NCBI RefSeq assembly: GCF_001667075.1
Contig: NZ_LZIL01000008.1
Span: 1 to 39,571, forward strand
Direction of reading: 5' to 3'
Length of the DNA stretch: 39,571 nucleotides
Origin: Mycobacterium sp. 852014-52450_SCH5900713
Lineage (GTDB): Bacteria > Actinomycetota > Actinomycetes > Mycobacteriales > Mycobacteriaceae
Of this stretch, positions 17,968 through 28,945 are shown in pieces; the first letter of the stretch is position 1, and each line of letters opens with the position of its first letter. Both the position numbers and the translations under genes were made by a program. The notes beneath the pieces were generated by a model. It was not told the DNA's origin. It was given only the letters and a program-made list of their open reading frames with translations, and made no database searches.

Positions 17968-20900
17968 TTACTGTTGCGTTTCACCAAACATCGCGGCCTC
18001 ACCCACCAACGGGTTGACCAACTGGACGTACGTCGGACTATCGCTGTCGCCCAATAAGATCGCCCGCCCGGCCGGCAACCGGCCGAATCGCTGACCCCGG
18101 ATCTTGCCGCTGTCCTGCGGATTGCCCGCCAGCATCAGCGTCGTCGCCTGCAGGTCGTTGAAGCGGCGCAGCAGCGGATTGGTCATCAGCGCGTGCCCGG
18201 ATCCGGTCGCCCGCGCCGTTACGATCACCCGCAGGCCCAAATCGGCCGCCTGCGAGAGGATTCCGATCAGCGGGGACCACGGACGCTGCCCGATGTAGGG
18301 GCCGCTCATCGCCGGCGAGTCCGGTATCTGGTCGACATCGTCGATGATCAGGTAGTGGGTGTGCCCCGAATACGTCCAGCGGGCCAGCTCACCGGGCGAC
18401 AACCCCGCCGGAGGGCGCCGCGACTCGATGATGTTGGCCAGCCCCAGCATCGCCGGGATGATCCGGTCGATGTTGGCGGTGTACTCGTTGTCGGCGAACA
18501 AGGGCTCGTCGACCAGGTGCAGCCGCCGGTCCAGCACGGTGAAGGCCACCTGGTCGGCGGTGGAGTTCTCGCGGATGGTGCGAATGATGTGGCGCAGCAA
18601 CGTGGTCTTGCCCGACTTGCTGTCGCCGAACACCATCAGCAGCGGCTCGTCGGCGAAGTTGACGACGACGGGGGCGAGATCGTCCTCGCGCTGGCCGATG
18701 ACCACCTGCTCGGGGCCGCGGTAGAGCGCGCCGACCGCCGCGGGGGCGAGGTTGGTCGGCAACAGACGCACCGGCGGCGCGGCCACGCCCGGGTGGCGGG
18801 CGTTGAGCGCGGCGATCTGGTCCAGCTCCGGCGCGGCGAACAGGAAGTGCTCGGCGGCCATCGTCAAGCCGCGGCCCGGCTGGTCGTGCGGCACGGACTC
18901 CGCGGGGCGCCGCAGCGCGCCGACGAGTCGGACGTTGCTGTCCCGCGGATCGTGCAGCTTGAGCTCGAGGCGCAGCCCGAGACCGTCGCGCATCGCCAGC
19001 GGCACCTCGAGCCAGCTCGGGGTGGTGATCACGACGTGGATGCCGTAGGCGAGCCCGACGTTGACCAACTCGCTCACCTTGGCCAGCAAGGGATTACGGG
19101 TGTTGAACTGGTCGGTGTTGTCCCGGCCGAACGCATACAGGTTGTCGATGACCAGGAACACCTCGCCGTACCCGTCGTCGGGGGCGGCGCCGTGCCGGTC
19201 GCGGAACACCTCGCGCCGCTGCCGGGACAGCAGCAACTGCTCCAGCTCGCCGAAGGTGCGCCGGATGCGCTCGGGTTCCAGCGCGGAGGCCACGCTGCCG
19301 ACATGCGCCAGGTCTTCCAGCGCCCGCAGCTTGCCGCCGCCGTAGTCCAGGCAGTAGAACGTGACGTCGCGTGGCGAGTGCAGGCTGGCCGCCGACAGGA
19401 TGAACGTCTGCAGGGCAGTCGATTTCCCGGACTTGGGGCCGCCGTGGATCACCACGTTTGCCGCCGACGAGGTGGCGTCGAACATCAGCGGGTCGCGGCG
19501 CATCTCGAAGGGTTTGTCGATCTCGCCGAGCGGCCACTGCCACTGGCGCTGGGCCACCCCGGCGCGCGCCAGCACGGCGGTCAGCGGGATCGGCTCGTCC
19601 AGCGGCGGCAGCCACAGCTGCGGCGCACGCGGGCCGTAGCGCGCCAACTGGTCGCCGATGGTGGCGATCAACTTGCGCGGCGGTCCGGTGAATTCCTCGT
19701 CGTCGGCCACCGAGATCACCGTGTCCTGATCCGGCTCGACCCGACCGGCCGTGAACAGCTTGGGCTCCGGGGTTGCCTGCACCACAAAGGATTTGGCCTT
19801 CTGCGGCGGATCGTAGATGCCGTCGACGTAGGTGCTGCGGAATTTGATCGGGGCCGCGCCCGGGGCGGGCACCAGGAAGCCCACGCCCTTGTGCTCCTTG
19901 CCCGATTCGATGTGGTACGCGTCCTCCACGCCGATGATTTGGCGGGACACGCTGGGACTGGCCACCTTCAACCCGATCCGGTAGGAGGTGTTCTTGTCGA
20001 TGTCCTTGATCTTGCCCACGTCCAGCGTCTGCGACGCGAACAGGATGTGGATGCGGAACGAGCGGCCCTTGCGGGCCACGTAATCGAACAACTCCGCGTA
20101 TTCCGGGTGATCGGCCAGCATCAAGGTGAACTCGTCGGCGACCACGAACAGCGTCGGGATCGGCGGAAGATCCTCGGCGCCCTGCGCACCCGAATTTTGC
20201 GCGTCCTCGTATTCCACCACCGAGTTGAACGCGCTGCCCTGCACGCGGCGCCCGGCCTCACGCAGCAGCGTTTCGCGGCGGGCCACCTCCCCGCGCAGCG
20301 TGTCGGCGAACCGGTCGGCCAGCGACTTCTTCTCGGCCATGTTGGAGATCACCGCGACGACCTGGGGGAAGTGGCGGAAGCTGTCGGCACCGGCCTCGCC
20401 CTTGAAGTCCGCGTAGATCACGATCAGCCGATCCGCCGAATGAGTTGTCAACAGCGACAACAGGATCGACATCAAGGTCTGGGACTTTCCGGAGCCCGTC
20501 ATACCGATCATCAGGCCGTGCGGGCCCATCCCGCCCTCGGCTTCGTCCTTCAGGTCGAAGAACAGCGGCTCGCCCGTCGCGGTGACGCCGATGGGTACGC
20601 GCAACTCGTCCTCGCGGCGGCGCGGCGCCCACAGTGTGGGCACGTCAAGCCGCGAGGCGTCCGGGATGCCCAGCAGCGTGGTGAAGGTCGCGCCGCGGGT
20701 GGCCGCCGAGCGCAACCCGGTGTGGGTCGGGTTGGAGTCCCAGCGCGACAGTTGGCGCGCCAGGTGGGCTGCCTCGTCGGCGCCGAGCCGGTCGGCGTCG
20801 TCGATGTAGGGCTGCCAGCCGCCGGTCTGCCAGCGCTCCAGGGCCCCCGCTCGGCTGCCCTCGCGGATGACGCGCAGGATGGGCTTCTCCGGATCCGAAT

Positions 20901-21954
20901 ACTGCTCGCGGTGCGGCGGTGTCGCGGAGCGGTGCACGACGGTGACGCCCGCGCGGCCCAGCGCCAACGTCGAGGTGTTCAGGTCGAAGTCGGGGTCGTC
21001 CACCACGATGAGCAGATGCCGCAGCGCGTCGGCGGGCTCCCCGGTGAACGCCGGGCGATCGACGAACGCGGGACCCAGCAGCAGGACGAGCTCGTCGGGG
21101 TTGGTCGTCAGGAAACGAGCCGGCCCGACGCCGTCGAGCTCGCCCGGAACATCGGTGTGCGGAAGCCATTTCAGCCAGGACCAATCCGGGCTCTCCAGGT
21201 CGCGGGCGACCAGTGCCACCCCCAGCACCGTCGGGTCGTGCCACGTCACGGCCTGGGCGATCCAGGCGCGCATCGCCGCCCGCGCGTCCTCCGCCTCACC
21301 CAGAACGGTGATCCGCGAGACCTTCGTCAGGTCGATTCCGGTCGGCAAGTCCCGCACGATGCGGTGGGTGTCGAGCAGACTGCGTAATGCGCTGTGCGAC
21401 ACCGGCTCCAGGTCGATTTCGTCCGCGGTGTCGTTCACCCGCAGCGCGGTGCTCAGCGGGACCTGGTGGCGGCCGGCCCGTAGCACCAGGAAGTCCGGGT
21501 CGTGCGGGTCACGCTCCCACTGCCGGCGCGATCCGGGCACGCTCGCCAGGGCGGTCGGCTCGGGGTGCGACCACTCGGCCGCCGCCCGCTGCTGGGCGGC
21601 CTGGGTGCGGATGTTGTCGCGAACCACCGACAGGTAGCGCAGGTAGTCGGCGCGTTCGGCGTCGACCTCCTCGGTGCGCGTCTTGTTGTCGTTGCCGCGG
21701 TACATCGCGGTGGCCGCGAGCAGCAGCACGAACGGGAAGAACAGCGTCTGCGGGGAGATCAGCCGCATCCCGGTGGCGAACAGGGCGACCACCATGCCCA
21801 CGATCAGGATCACCAGCACATAGGGCATCGCCCGGCGCAGGAACGACGGCGGGATCACGCGCGGCAGCTCGGGGGGCGCCTCGATGTTGATGGTGCCCTT
21901 GCGGGTAACCGGGGGCGCCAGCCGGCGGCGGGCTTCGAAGATGAGTCGGCTCAT
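17968..21954 (-). CDS. eccC3: EccC3, ESX-3 FtsK/SpoIIIE-type ATPase motor
   Basis: A 1328-residue single-chain EccC (Rv0284 is about 1330). Two transmembrane helices lie at about residues 42-90. A DUF domain follows, then three ATPase domains with Walker A motifs GMTGSGKS (about 484-491), GGPKSGKS (about 838-845) and GDSKSGKT (about 1110-1117). The D1 Walker B segment (LFVVADEF, about 601-608) keeps its catalytic Glu. The motor binds substrate export signals and powers secretion. ATG 21954 overlaps the eccB3 stop (ATGA). The 42-residue upstream extension of the open frame is rejected for that reason. Large open frames on the opposite strand here are coding shadows. Confidence 0.96.
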   Translation of the reverse strand: MSRLIFEARRRLAPPVTRKGTINIEAPPELPRVIPPSFLRRAMPYVLVILIVGMVVALFATGMRLISPQTLFFPFVLLLAATAMYRGNDNKTRTEEVDAERADYLRYLSVVRDNIRTQAAQQRAAAEWSHPEPTALASVPGSRRQWERDPHDPDFLVLRAGRHQVPLSTALRVNDTADEIDLEPVSHSALRSLLDTHRIVRDLPTGIDLTKVSRITVLGEAEDARAAMRAWIAQAVTWHDPTVLGVALVARDLESPDWSWLKWLPHTDVPGELDGVGPARFLTTNPDELVLLLGPAFVDRPAFTGEPADALRHLLIVVDDPDFDLNTSTLALGRAGVTVVHRSATPPHREQYSDPEKPILRVIREGSRAGALERWQTGGWQPYIDDADRLGADEAAHLARQLSRWDSNPTHTGLRSAATRGATFTTLLGIPDASRLDVPTLWAPRRREDELRVPIGVTATGEPLFFDLKDEAEGGMGPHGLMIGMTGSGKSQTLMSILLSLLTTHSADRLIVIYADFKGEAGADSFRHFPQVVAVISNMAEKKSLADRFADTLRGEVARRETLLREAGRRVQGSAFNSVVEYEDAQNSGAQGAEDLPPIPTLFVVADEFTLMLADHPEYAELFDYVARKGRSFRIHILFASQTLDVGKIKDIDKNTSYRIGLKVASPSVSRQIIGVEDAYHIESGKEHKGVGFLVPAPGAAPIKFRSTYVDGIYDPPQKAKSFVVQATPEPKLFTAGRVEPDQDTVISVADDEEFTGPPRKLIATIGDQLARYGPRAPQLWLPPLDEPIPLTAVLARAGVAQRQWQWPLGEIDKPFEMRRDPLMFDATSSAANVVIHGGPKSGKSTALQTFILSAASLHSPRDVTFYCLDYGGGKLRALEDLAHVGSVASALEPERIRRTFGELEQLLLSRQRREVFRDRHGAAPDDGYGEVFLVIDNLYAFGRDNTDQFNTRNPLLAKVSELVNVGLAYGIHVVITTPSWLEVPLAMRDGLGLRLELKLHDPRDSNVRLVGALRRPAESVPHDQPGRGLTMAAEHFLFAAPELDQIAALNARHPGVAAPPVRLLPTNLAPAAVGALYRGPEQVVIGQREDDLAPVVVNFADEPLLMVFGDSKSGKTTLLRHIIRTIRENSTADQVAFTVLDRRLHLVDEPLFADNEYTANIDRIIPAMLGLANIIESRRPPAGLSPGELARWTYSGHTHYLIIDDVDQIPDSPAMSGPYIGQRPWSPLIGILSQAADLGLRVIVTARATGSGHALMTNPLLRRFNDLQATTLMLAGNPQDSGKIRGQRFGRLPAGRAILLGDSDSPTYVQLVNPLVGEAAMFGETQQ

Positions 21955-23549
21955 CGGGGCGCTCCCTCTGCTGATGCCACGCGGCCGGGCTTGTTGTCGG
22001 GTGCCAGCCCGTCGTGCGCCAGCAGCGCATCGGCGCGCGACAGCGCCGGGCCGCTGGCGAACAGTGCCAGCACCGACCACGGGACGGGCACCGCCGGCTC
22101 CGTCAGGCCAAGGGCCTCAACTGTTTTGCCGCGTCCGGCGGCCGAATTCTCCGCCTCGTTGTCGATGCCGTAGCGGACCCCGGTGTCGGACACCCAGAAC
22201 AGCGACCCGGTGCCGGGCGCGCCTGCGCCGCCGGTGACGGTCTGGGCGAAGTAGCCGGTGCCCGGTGCCAGGGCGACGCGGGTGGCGGTTGCCGGGGAGG
22301 CGCCGACCAGGTCGACGGTGCGGATCGATTCGGGCACCGGCGGCGCGGAGCCGGACAGCAGGCTCAGCGAGCTGGTGGCGGCACCGGCAGGCTTGCTCCA
22401 GTAGGCGCAGGTGACGGGGTCCTTGGCCGCGTCGACCAGGGTGACCTGCTGGTCGGGGTAGCGCGAGGTGTCCAGCATCCGCGACACCGGCAGCTTGGCG
22501 ACCGCGTCGGCACCCAGCCGCGGCGGTTGGTCCAGGCCGTAGGAGTTGGTGTTGCGCAGGATCGCCGCGAGCACCGGGGAGATGGGCTGCAGGCCGTCCG
22601 GCAACACCGCGTAGTAGCGCGCCGCACCCGATGAATTCTGGTCCAGCGCATAGGAAACCACGACCGCCCCGATCGGCGCCGGCACGCTGAAGCCGGCGGG
22701 CGCACCGGCGTTCGGAATGCCCGGCGCCGCAAGTGGCGGCGCTTCGGGGATCGCGTTGAACAGCCCCAGCGCGATGGGCCGCGGGGCCGGCACTTCGGAG
22801 TTGTTGAGACCCAAGCCAAGCGCATTGGTGACCGCGTGGTCGGCCAGGTTGATCTGGCTGCGCCTGCCGTCCCAGAGCAGCCAGGTGCTGTTGCCGCTAT
22901 CCACCAGGATCGCCTGTCTGGCATCGAGTTTGGCCGCCCGCGCGCCGCTGCTGTCGGGGCGGCCCGCGATCACCGTGACACCCGTGCTGTGCACGGCGCG
23001 CGACGTGCCGCCGATGCCGTCGCACACGGTCCAGTTGGCGTCGCGAGTGGTGTTTTGCACCATGCGTTCTGGCGCGCCGGGAATGCCGATCAGGTTGCCA
23101 CGCGGAAACCGGTCCAGCTCAGTGCTTTTGACCGTCGCGGGATTCACCGGCTTCCCGACAATCAAGCGGGCCGACGTCAGGTTGAGCACCGGGTGCAGCT
23201 GGTCGCCCACCCGTACGTACAGAGCGGCGGTCGATCGATCGGCGAGCACCGCGTTGGTCCCCGCGGTCCCGTTGGGCCGAATGAGCGAGAACACGAAGCA
23301 GCCCGCCAAGCCGGTGGCAAGCAGGACCACGCCCATCAGCACCGCGCGCGACTGGGTGCGCAGCGGGTCAACAAGCATCCTGGTGTCGTGCAAGGCGATG
23401 CCGGAAGCGATACGCCGCATTACGAAGCGCCAGCCGGTGACCTGGTGGCGGGTGACGAAACCGCGCCGATACTCGACCTTGTCGGGATTGTCGTTGACCG
23501 GGGTCCGCGAGGCGAACGAACGCCGCTCGTCCGCTTCAGGATTCGTCAT
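21951..23549 (-). CDS. eccB3: EccB3, ESX-3 membrane complex component
   Basis: A 532-residue protein (Rv0283 is about 538). A cytoplasmic N-terminal segment precedes a single transmembrane helix at about residues 69-90, then a large periplasmic repeat domain. Two Cys (in WTVCDGIGG and PVTCAYW) likely form the conserved disulfide. EccB caps the periplasmic side of the complex. ATG 23549 overlaps the eccA3 stop (ATGA), so eccA3-eccB3-eccC3 are translationally chained. Confidence 0.95.
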   Translation of the reverse strand: MTNPEADERRSFASRTPVNDNPDKVEYRRGFVTRHQVTGWRFVMRRIASGIALHDTRMLVDPLRTQSRAVLMGVVLLATGLAGCFVFSLIRPNGTAGTNAVLADRSTAALYVRVGDQLHPVLNLTSARLIVGKPVNPATVKSTELDRFPRGNLIGIPGAPERMVQNTTRDANWTVCDGIGGTSRAVHSTGVTVIAGRPDSSGARAAKLDARQAILVDSGNSTWLLWDGRRSQINLADHAVTNALGLGLNNSEVPAPRPIALGLFNAIPEAPPLAAPGIPNAGAPAGFSVPAPIGAVVVSYALDQNSSGAARYYAVLPDGLQPISPVLAAILRNTNSYGLDQPPRLGADAVAKLPVSRMLDTSRYPDQQVTLVDAAKDPVTCAYWSKPAGAATSSLSLLSGSAPPVPESIRTVDLVGASPATATRVALAPGTGYFAQTVTGGAGAPGTGSLFWVSDTGVRYGIDNEAENSAAGRGKTVEALGLTEPAVPVPWSVLALFASGPALSRADALLAHDGLAPDNKPGRVASAEGAPR

Positions 23550-25405
23550 GAGGGCACCGACAGTCCGAGGCCGCGCAACAACGGCTCCACCGAGTTCTCG
23601 ACGTCTTGGTCGGTTATCGTCATCAGCTCCTCGTCACTGAATTCCCCGGTCCCGGCGTGATCCGAATGGTCGAGCCGGAATTCCCGTTCTTCCTCGGAGC
23701 GTTCGACGATGTTGCGGACGAATCGACCGTTGCCGGCGATGTCCAAGTTGCGCCGCGAGATTCCGTTGGCGTCCGGCGTCGACTCGGTGGCCAGCCTGGT
23801 GAACAACGCCTCCATGTGGTCGAGCGCGGCCTGTTCGAAGAGGCTGTCGCGCTGTTCGGCCATCTTGGTCGCGATCTCGACGAGCTCCGACGGTGCGTAG
23901 GAAGGGAAGTCGATGTTGCGGGTGAACCGGGAACGCAAGCCCTCGTTGGTGTCCAGGAACTTGTCGAGGTCGGCCCGGTATCCGGCGATGATGACCACCA
24001 GCCGGTCGCGGTCGTTCTCCATCCGCGCCAGCAGGGTATCAATGGCGACCAGCCCGAAGTCGTTCTTGGCGCCCGTGGCCACCAGGGCGTAGGCCTCGTC
24101 GAGGAACAGCACCCCGTCCAGCGCGCTGTCGATGATCGCGTTGGTCTTGGCCTCGGTCTCACCGATGTGCTGGCCGATCAGGTCGGCACGGTGCACCTCT
24201 CGGATGTTTTCTCGCTTCAAAAGCCCAAGGCCGCAATAGATCTTGGCGACCACACGGGCGATGGTGGTCTTACCGGTGCCGGGCGGCCCGGCGAAGACGA
24301 GGTGGTGGGCGCGCTGCGCGACGGCCAGCCCACGCTGCTTGCGCACGAGTTCCATGGCGACCGAGCTCTTCAGCCGGGACACCTGGTTCTTGACCTCGTC
24401 CAGGCCGATGAATTCGGCGAGCTGGAGTTCGGCCTCGTGCAGCAACACGGACTTGCGCTCGTGGGCCGCCGGGTCGACGAAGTCCTCCGCGCTGGGCTCG
24501 GTTTCCGGATCCCAAGGGTCGGTGCGCGCCTCGATCCGGGCCGCGGTGGTGGTCACGATCCCAAAGCTGGTGTCGGACAGGGCCTGTTCGATCTGTTCGT
24601 TTTCCGGGTGGCCCGCGTACAGGTCCTGCAGGACTTCGCTCGCCGAATCCTCGTCGACGTGCGCGCGCAGCACGAGCGCCTTGGCGAGCGCCCCGTCGAC
24701 CGCCGCGACCGCGACGGGACCGTCGGGCTCCTCGAGGTACGACAGCGCCGGGGCGAACATGCCCAGCCGAGCCAACGCGATGCCCAGGGCGATCTTGGCC
24801 GCGTGGGAGAAGGCTTCGTCGAGGTCGGCGTCATTGACGACGGGCGTCAACAACTTGACCACGTCCGACCACCGCTCGGCGCGGTAGTTGATGACGACGG
24901 TGACCCATCGGGCTTCGCGCCAATTGGGGCGGCGCGCCGTCAGGCCGGTGACGATCTGGTCGGCCTCGGCGAACCGGCCGGCCGTCCCCAGGGCCGCCGC
25001 GTAGGCGAGGTGGAAGTCGTCGGGGGTGGCGGCGCGGAACTGCAGATACAGCCCGGTGTCGTAGCGGAACCCGAGCGCCCCGGGCGCCAGGTCAACTTTG
25101 CGCTGCAACGTGCCGGCCGTGGTCGCGGTCTGCGACACCGCCTCCAGCACCCGGAGGGACACATCGCCGGCGGCCGCCAGTCCGGTCCAGGCGTCGCACT
25201 GGTCGTGGGCGATGCGGGTCAGCGCGGTGAAGCCGGACCGCGCGGCGGTGAGGTCGGCCGGGCGCTGGCGTTGGTACACCGAGATGCCGAGCGCGCGGCA
25301 GCAGGTGGCGAAGCGGCTGACGACGTCGCCGTCAACCCTGACGTCCGCTCGAGAACTGACGGGTTGAGCTGCGAGCACGCCGGTGTCACCGAGTTCCACG
25401 GCCAC
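23546..25405 (-). CDS. eccA3: EccA3, cytosolic AAA+ ATPase of ESX-3
   Basis: A 619-residue protein (Rv0282 is about 631), first gene of the operon. The N-terminal half is a TPR-like helical domain (to about residue 285) and the C-terminal half an AAA+ CbxX/CfqX module. It has Walker A GPPGTGKT at residues 373-380 and Walker B GVLFLDEAYAL. EccA is cytosolic and is thought to act on PE/PPE-EspG complexes before export. GTG 25405 follows ATGGAGAG at 3-4 bases. The region in front carries IdeR-like and Zur-like boxes. Confidence 0.94.
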   Translation of the reverse strand: MAVELGDTGVLAAQPVSSRADVRVDGDVVSRFATCCRALGISVYQRQRPADLTAARSGFTALTRIAHDQCDAWTGLAAAGDVSLRVLEAVSQTATTAGTLQRKVDLAPGALGFRYDTGLYLQFRAATPDDFHLAYAAALGTAGRFAEADQIVTGLTARRPNWREARWVTVVINYRAERWSDVVKLLTPVVNDADLDEAFSHAAKIALGIALARLGMFAPALSYLEEPDGPVAVAAVDGALAKALVLRAHVDEDSASEVLQDLYAGHPENEQIEQALSDTSFGIVTTTAARIEARTDPWDPETEPSAEDFVDPAAHERKSVLLHEAELQLAEFIGLDEVKNQVSRLKSSVAMELVRKQRGLAVAQRAHHLVFAGPPGTGKTTIARVVAKIYCGLGLLKRENIREVHRADLIGQHIGETEAKTNAIIDSALDGVLFLDEAYALVATGAKNDFGLVAIDTLLARMENDRDRLVVIIAGYRADLDKFLDTNEGLRSRFTRNIDFPSYAPSELVEIATKMAEQRDSLFEQAALDHMEALFTRLATESTPDANGISRRNLDIAGNGRFVRNIVERSEEEREFRLDHSDHAGTGEFSDEELMTITDQDVENSVEPLLRGLGLSVPS

Positions 25406-25419
25406 GTCTCTCCATTTGT

Positions 25420-25438
25420 GTAGCCTCCCCTAACCTAA
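25420..25438 (-). promoter_or_regulatory. IdeR-like box 1, proximal to eccA3
   Basis: The 19-mer matches the mycobacterial iron-box consensus TTAGGTTAGGCTAACCTAA at 13 of 19 positions, with one half (CTAACCTAA on the plus strand) perfect. It lies 15 bases before the eccA3 GTG, so bound IdeR would cover the promoter or transcription start. Counted by eye. Confidence 0.6.
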
Positions 25439-25449
25439 CCCGCCTGAAG

Positions 25450-25468
25450 TTAGCATTGCATAAGCTAA
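25450..25468 (-). promoter_or_regulatory. IdeR-like box 2
   Basis: The 19-mer TTAGCATTGCATAAGCTAA keeps both ends (TTAG and CTAA) and matches the iron-box consensus at 13 of 19 positions. It is itself an imperfect palindrome. It is spaced 30 bases from box 1 (start to start), about three helical turns, so two IdeR dimer pairs could bind the same face of the DNA. Confidence 0.5.
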
Positions 25469-25628
25469 GTGTCGAGGCGCGAGCGCCCGTCCGGCTCACC
25501 ACACCACTCCCCGTTCAAAACCGCTAATGAGGATGCTAACCAGCAAAATCAGCCGCATTTTCGGTCTATCTGCGGCCGCAGCAGGTTCGCAGGCCGTTGT
25601 CAGCGCCTTCTAAGCGGCCGAGCTTATC

Positions 25629-25641
25629 GAAAATCATTTTC
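25629..25641. promoter_or_regulatory. Zur-like zinc box
   Basis: GAAAATCATTTTC is symmetric apart from the central base and is flanked by further AT-rich sequence (CATTATC). It resembles the AT-rich mycobacterial Zur motif. It lies about 220 bases before eccA3, further out than the IdeR-like boxes, implying a long leader or a second distal promoter. Confidence 0.55.
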
Positions 25642-25744
25642 ATTATCAATCCGAGGGTCCCCCGCCGCGCCGGTCGCCGGACAAGCCAGTAGTCGTACCC
25701 CGTAGGAGAAAAGTTCCGGTCCCGGGCATGCCGATCCGGGCCCG

Positions 25745-27226
25745 CTAGTCCGGCTCCCAGGAGCCCGGCAACATGGGCAGTGCCGGGCCGCCGCCGAACT
25801 CGTCGCCGGCCAGCGTCGCCAGGCCCGCCGCGGCGGCGCCGCCCTTGCGCGCCGTTCCGGCGAAACCCAGCGGCCCGGCGCCGCGATCCGATGCGACCGA
25901 CCACCCCGCCTCGTCTGGCGGATCGCCCGCGGTGTCGGTATCCGGATCCAGGTCGACATACTCGTAGCCGCGGTAGCGATCTTTCATCGCCGCCCGCCGG
26001 CGCCGGCGGGCCCGCTGCGCTTCCCGTGCCGATGCCGACGCCGCCGCGGCGGCCGCGGCCGAATCGGGCTCCGGTGCCTTGCGTTGCGCGCGGCCGCTGG
26101 CGCCCGCGCCGGAGCCCACGGTCGGACCGCCGACGATGTACGGAAAGGCGGCGCCCCCGGCGCCGGCGGGTGGCGGCGGCGTTCCGGTCGCCGGCACCGA
26201 GGCCGGCGCGGGTGCCGGTGCCGCCGACGTAGGGGTAGGAGACGGTGCCGGCGCCGCGGCCGGGGCCGAGGCGGCGCTCACGACTACCGGAGCGCCGCTG
26301 ACGACAGGCGCATTGGGAGCCGGGGCCACCGGTGCCGGCGCAGCGACGGGAGTTGGGGCCGGCTGGATGCCGGCCATCAGACTCAAGCCTGCTATGCCCC
26401 CCGCAAATGCACCCGGCACGATGAACGGAACGGCAGCCAGCTGAGGGAACGCTTGAAGGGCCTCGCCCACGTGGGTGAACTCGTCAGCGATCAGACCGGC
26501 GGGCCCGAAAATGTCTTGTAGCAAATCCTCTATTGCGTCGGCCGGGTTCGTGGGAAACTCCGCCAAATCTCTTCCTATGGTCTGGAAAATCTCCGTGAAT
26601 CGGTTGATCCACCAGCTCAGCTGGTACGGGTTACCGCCGTCATTGTCGACGATTCCGTCGTCGTCACTGTCTTGGCCGCTGTCGGTGGCCTGCACGATTT
26701 GTGGCGCGGGCCCCGTCTCTGGCGCCGAAGCCACCGCGGCGCTGGACACCGCCTGATACGTGGACATCGTGGTGGCCGCCTGGACCCACATCCGCGCGTA
26801 GTCCGCCTCGTTGACGGCGATCGGAATGGTGTTGACGCCGAAAAAGTTCGTCGCCACCAAGGCGCCGTGAATCGTGTGGTTGGCGGCCAGCTCGGGCAGC
26901 GTCGGCATGGCCGCCAGCGCCGCCGTGTAAGCCGTGGCCGCGGTCTCGTGCCGGGCGGCGGCCGCCGCGCTGTTGGTGCTGGCCCGCATCAGCCAAGCCA
27001 GGTAGGGCGCGTGGGCGGCGACGTACTGCTCGGAGGTGGGCCCCTCCCACGCCCCGGCCTGCGTCGCGGCCAGGGTCGCGGACAGCTCGTCCGCCGCCGA
27101 CGCGTAGGTCGTGCTCAGCGAACTCCACGCCGCCGAGGCGGCCAGCAGTCCCGCCGGGCCGGGACCGCTGCTCAGCTGAGCTGAATGGACCTCCGGGGGG
27201 AACGCCATCCAGACCGGCGCGGTCAT
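25745..27226 (-). CDS. Extra PPE-PPW protein directly upstream of ESX-3
   Basis: A 493-residue PPE protein that is a clear paralogue of the PPE4-type protein. The PPE domain is residues 1-180 (PPE at 10-12, WEGP near 60, [11 protein letters not shown]). The C-terminus bears the PPW marks GFAGTARK and PMLPGSW, preceded by an Arg-rich patch. Between them, residues 186-196 read [11 protein letters not shown], the spacing of an EF-hand type calcium loop, followed by a hydrophobic region ([20 protein letters not shown]) and a long Pro/Ala linker. No PE gene is adjacent, so it would need a partner such as the PE5-type protein. In M. tuberculosis no PPE gene sits between Rv0281 and Rv0282. Start ATG 27226 follows GAGG. 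Confidence 0.9.
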   Translation of the reverse strand: MTAPVWMAFPPEVHSAQLSSGPGPAGLLAASAAWSSLSTTYASAADELSATLAATQAGAWEGPTSEQYVAAHAPYLAWLMRASTNSAAAAARHETAATAYTAALAAMPTLPELAANHTIHGALVATNFFGVNTIPIAVNEADYARMWVQAATTMSTYQAVSSAAVASAPETGPAPQIVQATDSGQDSDDDGIVDNDGGNPYQLSWWINRFTEIFQTIGRDLAEFPTNPADAIEDLLQDIFGPAGLIADEFTHVGEALQAFPQLAAVPFIVPGAFAGGIAGLSLMAGIQPAPTPVAAPAPVAPAPNAPVVSGAPVVVSAASAPAAAPAPSPTPTSAAPAPAPASVPATGTPPPPAGAGGAAFPYIVGGPTVGSGAGASGRAQRKAPEPDSAAAAAAASASAREAQRARRRRRAAMKDRYRGYEYVDLDPDTDTAGDPPDEAGWSVASDRGAGPLGFAGTARKGGAAAAGLATLAGDEFGGGPALPMLPGSWEPD

Positions 27227-27402
27227 CCTCGGCTACCAGCCGAGCTATCGATCAAAGTGCGTCGCGCCATGCCAGGACTCCTCGCCGGGCTGAGAGCGAC
27301 GTCGTCCGGGCTGTTGGGCGACGCACGGATGAGCCCGGTAGTAGTCGGGGCGCGGCGCGCAAAAGTTCCGGCGCGCGCTCAACTCAGGGAAAAGTCATTG
27401 AA

Positions 27403-27421
27403 AGCCCGGCGACTCCGGGCT
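27403..27421 (-). terminator. Hairpin after the Rv0281-like methyltransferase gene
   Basis: AGCCCGG-5 bases-CCGGGCT forms a perfect 7-bp stem starting 9 bases past the methyltransferase stop. On the minus strand it is followed by a partly T-rich stretch (TTTCAATGACTTTT). It plausibly ends the upstream transcript before the PPE gene. Confidence 0.5.
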
Positions 27422-27429
27422 GCCGGCTC

Positions 27430-28335
27430 TCAGCCTTTGACGGCGCTGACCAGGGTGTTCCGCGCCACCATCGACCCGGCGTCGGCGTCAGCGCCGGGCA
27501 CCGGGCGGCCGTTTTCCCGAAGGTAGTCGGCCAACGGGGTGCCGACCGCGTTCCACCCCCGCTCGCCGAACCATTCGGTGGCGGGCGCGATCCGCTCGTT
27601 GTACACCAGCTGATAGAAGGGCCGTTCCGCGCCGGCGGCCATCGCGGCCCGTTCCTCCTCGCGTTTCGCCTCGAAGTCGTCCCGGTCGAGCGGGGCGCCG
27701 TCCTCGACGGCGACGTGGCTGCCCGGCGCGGCCATGCCGTCGATGCCGTTGAACAGCTGCTCCTGCGCGGTGGCGGGTAGGTAGATGAGCAGGCCTTCGG
27801 CTATCCAGGCCGACGGCTTGGTGGCGTCGAATCCGCTGTCGCGCAGCGCTTGCGGCCAGTCGTCCCGCAGGTCCACCGCGATCTCCCGGCGCTGGGTCTT
27901 CGGTTGGGCGCCGTGGTCAGCGAGCACCTGACGCTTGAAATCGAGCACCTGCGGCTGGTCCAGTTCGAAGATGGTGGTCCCGGCGGGCCAGTCCAGGCGG
28001 TAGGCGCGGGAGTCCAGCCCCGCCGCCAGGATGACCACCTGGCGAACACCCGCGTCCGCGGCCCGGCGGAAGTACGCGTCGAAGTATTTGGTGCGGGCGC
28101 CCTGGAAGTTGACGAAGTGCTCGCCCCAGTCCGGGGTCTTCAGTTGGTGGTCGGGCAGCTTGCCGTCCAGGACATCGGCCGCCCACCCGCCCACGGCGCG
28201 GCAGAACACCTCCGCGTAGGGGTCGACGACCAGGGGGTCCGGCTTCTGCGCCTCCAACGCTCGGGCGGTCGCCACGAATAACGCCGTCGAACCGACACTT
28301 GTTGTGATGTCCCAGGTATCGCCTTCACTACGCAC
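27430..28335 (-). CDS. SAM-dependent methyltransferase, LCM/TIGR00027 family (Rv0281-like)
   Basis: A 301-residue protein of the large mycobacterial family of putative methyltransferases related to leucine carboxyl methyltransferase (Rv0281 is about 302). Signatures: N-terminal [38 protein letters not shown] motif [16 protein letters not shown]; the acidic [11 protein letters not shown]; and [11 protein letters not shown], all diagnostic of the family. Substrate unknown, possibly a polyketide or lipid carboxylate. GTG 28335 begins MRSEGDTW. It marks the left border of the non-tuberculosis island: everything from 28.4 to 39.2 kb separates it from the PPE gene expected as its upstream neighbour. 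Confidence 0.88.
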   Translation of the reverse strand: MRSEGDTWDITTSVGSTALFVATARALEAQKPDPLVVDPYAEVFCRAVGGWAADVLDGKLPDHQLKTPDWGEHFVNFQGARTKYFDAYFRRAADAGVRQVVILAAGLDSRAYRLDWPAGTTIFELDQPQVLDFKRQVLADHGAQPKTQRREIAVDLRDDWPQALRDSGFDATKPSAWIAEGLLIYLPATAQEQLFNGIDGMAAPGSHVAVEDGAPLDRDDFEAKREEERAAMAAGAERPFYQLVYNERIAPATEWFGERGWNAVGTPLADYLRENGRPVPGADADAGSMVARNTLVSAVKG

Positions 28336-28467
28336 GAATCCGACAGTACCGGCGCTCGGCGACGGGCGGCCGCCCAGCTGATGCCGCGGGGTCGCCGGAG
28401 GCCGCTGAAGAGCCGTTATCGGACCTATCCTGTGTAAGCAGTTGCGCCACCCACCGGAGGGAGCATC

Positions 28468-28938
28468 ATGAAGCTGGCCGAGGCGTTGTCACTGCGGGCC
28501 GATGCGCTGCGCCGCATTGAACAGCTGCGCACACGCATCGTGAGCAATGCCCGCTATCAGGAGGGCGAAGAACCGGCCGAAGATGCGGCAGCCTTGCTCG
28601 CTGAAGTCGAGGGCGTGCTCGTCGATTACGAAGCCTTGATCCGGCGGATCAATCGCACGAACGCAGCGACGACGATCGGCACAGACGGCACGCTGACCGA
28701 TGCGTTGGCCCGGCGGGACGCGCTGCGCTGGCGTCACCATGTTCTCAAGAGCGCAGCGGACGCAGCCGCCGGGAGCAACCAGCAGGGTTACTCTCGACAA
28801 CTGCGTTCTGAGCTAAAGATGTTGTCCGCCTTGACTGTTGCGAATGTGCGTCTTCAAGCCGATCAGGTGGCTCGCGAGCTTCGTGAGCTCGACGTGCGGA
28901 TCCAGCGATCGAACTGGGAGGTAGACCTGTTGGAGTAA
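28468..28938 (+). CDS. DIP1984-family helical protein (sometimes named septicolysin)
   Basis: A 156-residue all-helical, charged protein starting at ATG 28468 with GGAGGG 6 bases upstream. The sequence [20 protein letters not shown] matches the DIP1984 family. It continues [20 protein letters not shown] and [29 protein letters not shown] member from Corynebacterium diphtheriae has a solved structure without a known function. Some homologues carry the name septicolysin, which should not be read as proof of cytolytic activity. No signal peptide or membrane segment. It is monocistronic and divergent from the methyltransferase gene (132-base gap with a possible TATCCT -10 at 28426-28431). This is the first gene of the island. 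Confidence 0.82.
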   Translation: MKLAEALSLRADALRRIEQLRTRIVSNARYQEGEEPAEDAAALLAEVEGVLVDYEALIRRINRTNAATTIGTDGTLTDALARRDALRWRHHVLKSAADAAAGSNQQGYSRQLRSELKMLSALTVANVRLQADQVARELRELDVRIQRSNWEVDLLE

Positions 28939-28945
28939 TGGACCC

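Larger units (their letters stand above)
25406..25744. promoter_or_regulatory. ESX-3 control region (339 bases without a gene)
   Basis: This gap between eccA3 and the upstream PPE gene is AT-richer than its surroundings. It contains two IdeR-like 19-mers (25420-25438 and 25450-25468), a Zur-like palindrome (25629-25641) and a further TAATGAGGATGCTAAC element (about 25525-25540). That element, read in reverse, starts with the same TTAGCAT as the second box. ESX-3 is known to be repressed by IdeR with iron and by Zur with zinc. I see no open frame of credit in it. Confidence 0.75.

Noticed and set aside
18193..21387. 1064-codon open frame on the plus strand opposite eccC3
   Set aside because: It mirrors eccC3 codon positions in GC-rich DNA, is rich in Arg/Gly/Gln with no domain or start signal, and is a coding shadow.
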